This document shows positions 60,292-64,000 of a stretch of 64,000 bases of DNA, in pieces. The notes beneath the pieces were generated by a model. It had not been told where the DNA came from. It did not search any database and saw only the letters and a program-made list of their open reading frames with translations. The first letter of the stretch is position 1. Each line of letters starts with the position of its first letter. The DNA is from JACTMZ01 sp044359955. Lineage in GTDB: Bacteria; Verrucomicrobiota; Verrucomicrobiia; Chthoniobacterales; JACTMZ01. The stretch is taken from the NCBI GenBank assembly GCA_044359955.1, contig JBIKLF010000011.1, positions 1-64,000 on the forward strand. Direction: 5' to 3'. The position numbers and the translations under genes are program-made.

Positions 60292-60942
60292 ATGAATGGT
60301 GACCGACGTGACGACCGACCGCGAAACCTTGTTGGAATTGATCCGCAAGCAGCCGCCCATGAGCTCCGAGCGATTCTGGCAGCAAGTGGAGAAGGCGAGG
60401 GAATTGTCGCCCAACTTGGAGCCCTCAACTCTTGGGCAGACAACACCGGTCGAAGAATCCCTGCAGACTACGACCTGAGTCAGGCCAGGCTCGGCGGCTT
60501 GGAACACTACGTCTGGAAGGACAGCTCCGAGAGCATTGTCAGAAAATTCACTTACGGAGGGACATTCGGTCGAACCGTCCGGAGCATAGGGCAAGGACTC
60601 GTTCCCGCCACGCCGCTCGAATATTTGGTTCGCTGGGCAAATCACAATGCCCTCTTTCCGCCCATCACCCGCATCAGCGGTTTACTTGAGGCAAGTCGTG
60701 ACGGATTGGCGATCCTCATCGAACAGGAAGCCTTGCTCGGCGACCTTCCATCCACGTCCGACGTCGAAGCATTTCTGCGCAGCGCCTCCTACACGCCGCT
60801 GGCCTCCCATCCTTACGCATGGCAAAACAAAGAAGCCGGCTTCGCACTTTTTGACGCACGCCCCGCAAATTTTGTCAAAGTTGCCAGCGTGCCGATACCA
60901 TTCGATCTGATCGTTGTCCCTCTCGAAAACCTCCGCAAGTAG
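60292..60942 (+). CDS. Unrecognised, possible kinase-fold module protein
   Basis: A 216-codon frame. From about residue 40 it reads like protein: QLGALNSWADNTGRRIPADY, LGGLEHYVWKDSSESIVRKF, TPLEYLVRWANHNALFP, SGLLEASRDGLAILIEQEAL, FALFDARPANFVKVASVPIP. The order Gly-rich strand with GLEHYVWKD, Arg/Lys, and late FDARPANF resembles the minimal kinase-like domain of polyvalent proteins, but this is only a weak likeness. A second frame (60296-60478) overlaps its 5' part, so the true start or a frameshift is unclear. It sits between two low-complexity spacers like the neighbouring toxin-antitoxin pairs. Confidence 0.45.
   Translation: MNGDRRDDRPRNLVGIDPQAAAHELRAILAASGEGEGIVAQLGALNSWADNTGRRIPADYDLSQARLGGLEHYVWKDSSESIVRKFTYGGTFGRTVRSIGQGLVPATPLEYLVRWANHNALFPPITRISGLLEASRDGLAILIEQEALLGDLPSTSDVEAFLRSASYTPLASHPYAWQNKEAGFALFDARPANFVKVASVPIPFDLIVVPLENLRK
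60296..60478 (+). CDS. Small overlapping ORF, possible partner or shifted N terminus
   Basis: A 60-residue frame with protein-like text (DRETLLELIRKQPPMSSERF, WQQVEKARELSPNLEPSTL) in the first 45 residues. It overlaps the 60292-60942 frame completely. Either this is a small antitoxin-like protein whose stop overlaps the next gene, or it is the original N terminus of one protein joined to the other frame by a minus-one shift near 60410-60470. The choice cannot be made from one sequence. Confidence 0.4.
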   Translation: MVTDVTTDRETLLELIRKQPPMSSERFWQQVEKARELSPNLEPSTLGQTTPVEESLQTTT

Positions 60943-61091
60943 AACCATCTCGCCGCCCCCCCCATTCATCATCCAAAATCCAACATTCATCATTAAACCT
61001 CTCCGCTTCGCTCCGTCATTCATCATCCAACATTAAACATTAAACATCGCGGCCTCCGGCCGCCGCCCCTCCCATTCATCATTAAACATTA

Positions 61092-61454
61092 ATGAATGAA
61101 AGCACTCACAGTAAAAACAACCCTATCGTTGATCTTACGTACAAGTTCGCCCTGGACGTCACCGCGATTGCCAGCCTGTTGCGGCGGAAAAAAGAGAACG
61201 ATCTTGCTTCGCAGCTTTGGCGTGCCGGCACGAGCATCGGCGCCAACGTTGAAGAAGCGCAAGCTGCCCAGAGCCGGGCAGACTTCCGATCCAAGATGAG
61301 TATTGCGGCCAAAGAAGCACGAGAAACCAACTACTGGCTGCGCCTTGCGAGAGATACCCGTCTATTGGATCCGGTTCAAGCGAAGGACATCATCGCTCAG
61401 ATCCAGAGCATCATGAAAATCCTGACCTCCATCGTAAAATCCAGCTCAAATTAA
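61092..61454 (+). CDS. Four-helix-bundle protein (S23/IVP family)
   Basis: A 120-residue all-helical protein. VDLTYKFALDVTAIASLLRR, ASQLWRAGTSIGANVEEAQA, and AAKEARETNYWLRLARDTRL are the family core found in 23S rRNA intervening sequence proteins and diversity-generating element accessory (Avd-like) proteins. No reverse transcriptase or rRNA gene is near, so it is one of the many orphan copies of this family. It starts directly after a TTAAACATTAAACATT spacer. Confidence 0.88.
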   Translation: MNESTHSKNNPIVDLTYKFALDVTAIASLLRRKKENDLASQLWRAGTSIGANVEEAQAAQSRADFRSKMSIAAKEARETNYWLRLARDTRLLDPVQAKDIIAQIQSIMKILTSIVKSSSN

Positions 61455-61625
61455 TCCATAATCCAAAATTAAACATTAAACATCACGTCCTCCGGCCGCC
61501 CCCTCATTCAAAATCCAACATTCAAAATCCAACATTCAACATCGCGGCCTCCAGCCGCTTTGCTCCGCTCCGTCATCCAAAATTCAAAATTAAACATTAA
61601 ACATCGCGGCCTCCGGCCGCCCCCC
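61455..61625. repeat. TTAAACAT/GCGGCCTCCGGCCGC spacer
   Basis: AAATTAAACATTAAACATCG followed by CGTCCTCCGGCCGCC recurs three times here, with CATTCAAAATCCAACATTCA variants between. Similar units occur at 59960-60000 and 60970-61070. No gene is seen. Confidence 0.7.
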
Positions 61626-61740
61626 CTCGTTACGTTGACTCGCTCGCTCCTGCTCGTCTCGCCTGCGGTGGCCTGCGGCCATCTGCCCCGAGCGCCCTCG
61701 CGCTCCGGTGCTCGTTACCTTTTGTTAAAAAACCTCTGGC
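61626..61740. repeat. Direct repeat A, copy 2
   Basis: About 110 bases nearly identical to 58753-58864 in the same orientation (GTTGACTCGCTCGCTCCTGC to TTACCTTTTGTTAAAAAAC CTCTGG), with a short difference in the middle. The two copies bracket the regulator, the unassigned module and the four-helix-bundle gene. Confidence 0.8.
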
Positions 61741-61835
61741 GCGCATTCAAAATTCATCATTCAAAATTAAACATCAAAAAATCCCCCCTTGCTTCAAGCG
61801 CTTGTTCCCTCCTCATTTTCTGCTAAATTGAACTC

Positions 61836-62060
61836 ATGAGCACAGTTGAGCGTATAACCATAAACCCTCTTCAATGCGGTGGAAAACCATGTGTGAGAGG
61901 TATGCGCATTAGGGTCAAAGACGTTCTTGATATGCTCGCCGGTGGAGCAACATCGGAGCAAATCCTCGCAGACTACACCGACTTGGAGCCCGAAGATATT
62001 CGCGCCTGTCTTGCCTATGCAGCGCGGTATCTTGACCATCCGGTTTTGGTAGCTGCCTAA
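61836..62060 (+). CDS. DUF433 antitoxin, second copy
   Basis: A 74-residue DUF433 protein: RITINPLQCGGKPCVRGMRI, RVKDVLDMLAGGATSEQILA, DYTDLEPEDIRACLAYAARY. It should bind DNA and its coupled PIN-like toxin, encoded 2 bases downstream. It is not a recent copy of the pair at 48264-48835; the two share only the family pattern. Base composition at the 5' end is lower in GC than the neighbours. Confidence 0.9.
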   Translation: MSTVERITINPLQCGGKPCVRGMRIRVKDVLDMLAGGATSEQILADYTDLEPEDIRACLAYAARYLDHPVLVAA

Positions 62061-62062
62061 GA

Positions 62063-62395
62063 ATGCGCTTTCTCATAGATGCGCAGTTACCGCCCTCGCT
62101 GGCGCGGTGGCTGGGAGAGCGCGGATATTCTGCTTCTGCGGCACGCGACGAAGGTTTGCGCGATGCTGACGATGGCAGCATCTGCAATTTTGCGATAAAA
62201 GGCATGTGGATCATCGTGACCAAAGATGAAGACATGGTCGACCGCGCGCTTGCCTCGGCAGCAAGTCCACGCGTGGTATGGCTTAGAATCGGAAACAGCA
62301 CTAACCCCGAACTTTTTCAATGGCTGGAATCACTGTGGTCACGAATCGTCGCTCAACTTGACGAAGGCCAGCATGTCGTGGAAGCCCGCCGCTAG
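62063..62395 (+). CDS. DUF5615 PIN-like toxin candidate, second copy
   Basis: A 110-residue PIN-like protein starting MRFLIDAQLPPSLARWLGER. Acidic sites are Asp6 and TKDEDMVDRALAS near 55, and the C-terminal strand VVWLRIGNSTNPELFQWLE matches DUF5615. It follows its DUF433 partner by two bases. Predicted nuclease activity rests on the family only. Confidence 0.88.
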   Translation: MRFLIDAQLPPSLARWLGERGYSASAARDEGLRDADDGSICNFAIKGMWIIVTKDEDMVDRALASAASPRVVWLRIGNSTNPELFQWLESLWSRIVAQLDEGQHVVEARR

Positions 62396-62834
62396 TCCCC
62401 CCTTAAGCGGCTGCGGTCCGCAGCCGGCAAAACATCCTCTTCCATCATCCCCCATTTGGTCGCCCTGGCGACCCGTCTCGCAGACTCGGCTGTGGCCTGC
62501 CTTTCCCTCCGCGTCCTCCGCACCTCCGGTTTCCCCCTTCATCCTTCCCACTTCTTCCTTCATCCTTTCCTCCTCCCCCCGCCGCCCCCCTTGTCACGCC
62601 GTAGTCGCGAAGCGCGAAGGCGGATCCTCCTTCCTCCTCTTAGTCACGCCGTCTCGCCATCCAGTTTAGTCGCCGCGGCGACCCGCAAGCAAATGAAGGC
62701 GGGAGACGTTCGCCACGGCGAACGCAAAGGCGGATCATCCTTCATACTTCCCACTTCATCCTTCATCCTTTCCCCCCCCTCCCCGCCCTCCACTCAAGTT
62801 TGCCAACAGCCAAAAGGACGCATAAACTCCAGTT
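62396..62834. repeat. Low-complexity spacer with modular blocks
   Basis: No gene is seen. Two copies of a block starting TCACGCCGTAGTCGCGAAGC or TCACGCCGTCTCGCCATCCA and ending GCGGATCCTCC/GGCGGATCATCC lie near 62595 and 62645. The palindrome GTCGCCGCGGCGAC is at 62669-62682, and CTTCATCCTTTCC runs fill the rest. Confidence 0.7.
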
Positions 62835-63089
62835 ATGACCACCACCTTGGATTTGCCAGAAGATCTCGTAAGCGAGGCCAAGCGAAAAGCTTCCGGCCGA
62901 GGCGAATCTTTGCAGACCTTTGTTGTCGAGGCCATTCGCTCACGTCTCGAAGCCGCGGCGACACTAGGGAGTACACCGGCAATCATGGACTTCGCCGGAA
63001 TATTTAAATCCTCCCGACAAGAATCTCTGCGCATCATGGAAGCAATCGAGGAAGGGTGCGAGCAAGTCCGCGCCGGCGACTGGACGTGA
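62835..63089 (+). CDS. Ribbon-helix-helix antitoxin (VapB-like)
   Basis: An 84-residue protein: ribbon TTTLDLPEDLVSEAKRKAS, helices GESLQTFVVEAIRSRLEAAA, then a toxin-binding tail (MDFAGIFKSSRQESLRIMEA). Its stop overlaps the GTG start of the PIN gene (GTGA). Simple spacer sequence lies directly before it. Confidence 0.85.
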   Translation: MTTTLDLPEDLVSEAKRKASGRGESLQTFVVEAIRSRLEAAATLGSTPAIMDFAGIFKSSRQESLRIMEAIEEGCEQVRAGDWT

Positions 63090-63463
63090 TTTACGACACC
63101 AACGCCGTGTCGGACTTCTTGGACGGCATTCCTGCCGCCATAGAAAAAGTTCAAGCCGCCACTTTTCACGGTCTCCCGGTTATCGTGATGGGCGAAGACC
63201 TCTACGGGCTAAAGTCCTCCCGGGAGCGCACAGTGCGCGAACCGCGCTTCTTAGATTTTACGCGCACCTGTCGTCTACTTTCCGTCACGCCCACCACCGC
63301 AATGCATTACGCGAACATCCGCCATCGCTTACGCCTTGCAGGCACGCCTATCCCGGAAAACGACATCTGGATTGCCGCACTCGCCCTCGAGCACCAACAA
63401 CAAGTCCTCACCAACGACAGACACTTTGATATTGTTCCAGGTATCGATCGCATAGGTTGGTGA
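63086..63463 (+). CDS. PIN-domain toxin (VapC-like)
   Basis: A 125-residue PIN protein from the GTG at 63086. Acids: Asp4 in VIYDTNAVSDFLDG, Glu in IVMGEDLYGLKSS near 44, Asp in PENDIWIAALALEH near 94 and Asp in VLTNDRHFDIVPG near 112, the full VapC set. An upstream in-frame start at 63056 is less likely. Coupled to the RHH antitoxin. Confidence 0.92.
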   Translation: MIYDTNAVSDFLDGIPAAIEKVQAATFHGLPVIVMGEDLYGLKSSRERTVREPRFLDFTRTCRLLSVTPTTAMHYANIRHRLRLAGTPIPENDIWIAALALEHQQQVLTNDRHFDIVPGIDRIGW

Positions 63464-63815
63464 GCTGCCTCCTCCGCGATCTCCGGCCATTCGGCCTCCG
63501 GTTCCTGTTTCCCCCTTCATACTTCATACTCCATCCTTCATCCTTCCCCTACTCAGGTTTCAAGTTTCAAGTTTCAGCCCTCCTCCTCCCCCCCCCCCCG
63601 CCCCCGCCGCCCCCCTCGTCACGCCGTAGCCGTTCGCCACGGCAAACGCAAAGGCGGATCATCCTTCATACTTCATCCTTCATACTTTCCTCCCCCCCCC
63701 TCTCCGGTCTCCGCTTTCCGCCCTCCGCTTTCCTCCTTCCCCCTTCATCCTTCATCCTTTCTCCTTCATCCCTTCCGCCACGGCGACCCGCTACGACTCC
63801 ACGGCGGACCCTCCC
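63464..63815. repeat. Low-complexity spacer
   Basis: No gene is seen. CTCAGGTTTCAAGTTTCAAG, a C-run near 63590, the block TCACGCCGTAGCCGTTCGCC at about 63620 and CTTCATACTTCATCCTTCA text. It ends at the start of the last, partial gene. Confidence 0.7.
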
Positions 63816-64000
63816 ATGAATCTTACCCATTTTAAAGGCCTGCAGCTTCCGAACGGCTTTACTTTGCTCAAGATCGAACTTGTGGCGCCCCCCATGAGCG
63901 ACGCCATCGGGCGGCCTGCCTTGGCCCGGGCAGTGGTCGAAGGCGACACCGTTTCCATCGATCTGGTTGCCGATCAAACGTCAGACGAATTGTCCGTCTC
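63816..64000 (+). CDS. Partial gene at window edge, unknown
   Basis: An open frame of 61 codons from the ATG at 63816 to the edge, beginning MNLTHFKGLQLPNGFTLLKI and continuing ELVAPPMSDAIGRPALARAV. It has GC-rich, chromosome-like codon use. The visible part is soluble and gives no family; the rest lies outside the window. Confidence 0.5.
   Translation, partial: MNLTHFKGLQLPNGFTLLKIELVAPPMSDAIGRPALARAVVEGDTVSIDLVADQTSDELSV

Noticed and set aside
57142..63815. Repeated short units as a CRISPR array
   Set aside because: The units vary in length and spacing, there are no uniform unique spacers and no cas genes.

Overview
The window is GC-rich DNA (about 60-65% by eye, not computed) of a Gram-negative bacterium, most likely a Verrucomicrobiota member, possibly Opitutae. 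The reasons are two secreted proteins with PEP-CTERM sorting tails (VPEPSTYALL type), a tripartite RND efflux pair, outer-membrane style lipoproteins, and a sodium-pumping methylmalonyl-CoA decarboxylase operon of the kind used by propionate-forming anaerobes. The lineage is inferred from gene style, not from a marker gene.

Layout. 0-9 kb: two DUF1254/DUF1214 paralogues, a small membrane protein pair, an AraC regulator and two secreted Ntn-hydrolase (choloylglycine hydrolase family) proteins, one fused to a TolB-like propeller. 9-12.3 kb: a light-dependent repair set of a DUF2256 zinc-ribbon protein, a cryptochrome/photolyase, and a second photolyase-like protein with its FAD domain at the N terminus. 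12.6-19.7 kb: aminotransferase and a double NDK-like protein, then methylmalonyl-CoA epimerase, the four decarboxylase subunits and a biotin ligase, which together turn (R)-/(S)-methylmalonyl-CoA into propionyl-CoA while exporting sodium. 19.8-43 kb: mostly housekeeping genes (hisI, mpl, a CysJ-like reductase, CNNM membrane proteins, an NSS transporter pair, gpmA, hisD, folP, ftsH, recG) separated by short palindromic repeats. A RAYT transposase at 43.2-43.7 kb sits between copies of those repeats and is probably their source.

45.2-49.6 kb is the first accessory array. An intact tRNA-Pro(GGG) is followed by four direct repeats of its 3' end. Between and after them lie a nucleotidyltransferase pair, an AT-rich PEP-CTERM gene, MazEF, a DUF433/DUF5615 pair and VapBC. 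No integrase is visible. 49.6-56.9 kb returns to chromosomal genes: DUF2721, EF-hand lipoprotein, RND pump, trmD and a START-like secreted protein.

57.1-63.8 kb is a second accessory island. Phd/PIN, a GbsR-like regulator, an unassigned possible kinase-like module, a four-helix-bundle protein, another DUF433/DUF5615 pair and another RHH/PIN pair are separated by long low-complexity spacers (TTCATCC, CTCAAGTTTC and TTAAACAT runs) and modular repeats. The palindrome GTCGCCGCGGCGAC occurs in both accessory regions. A partial gene runs off the right edge.
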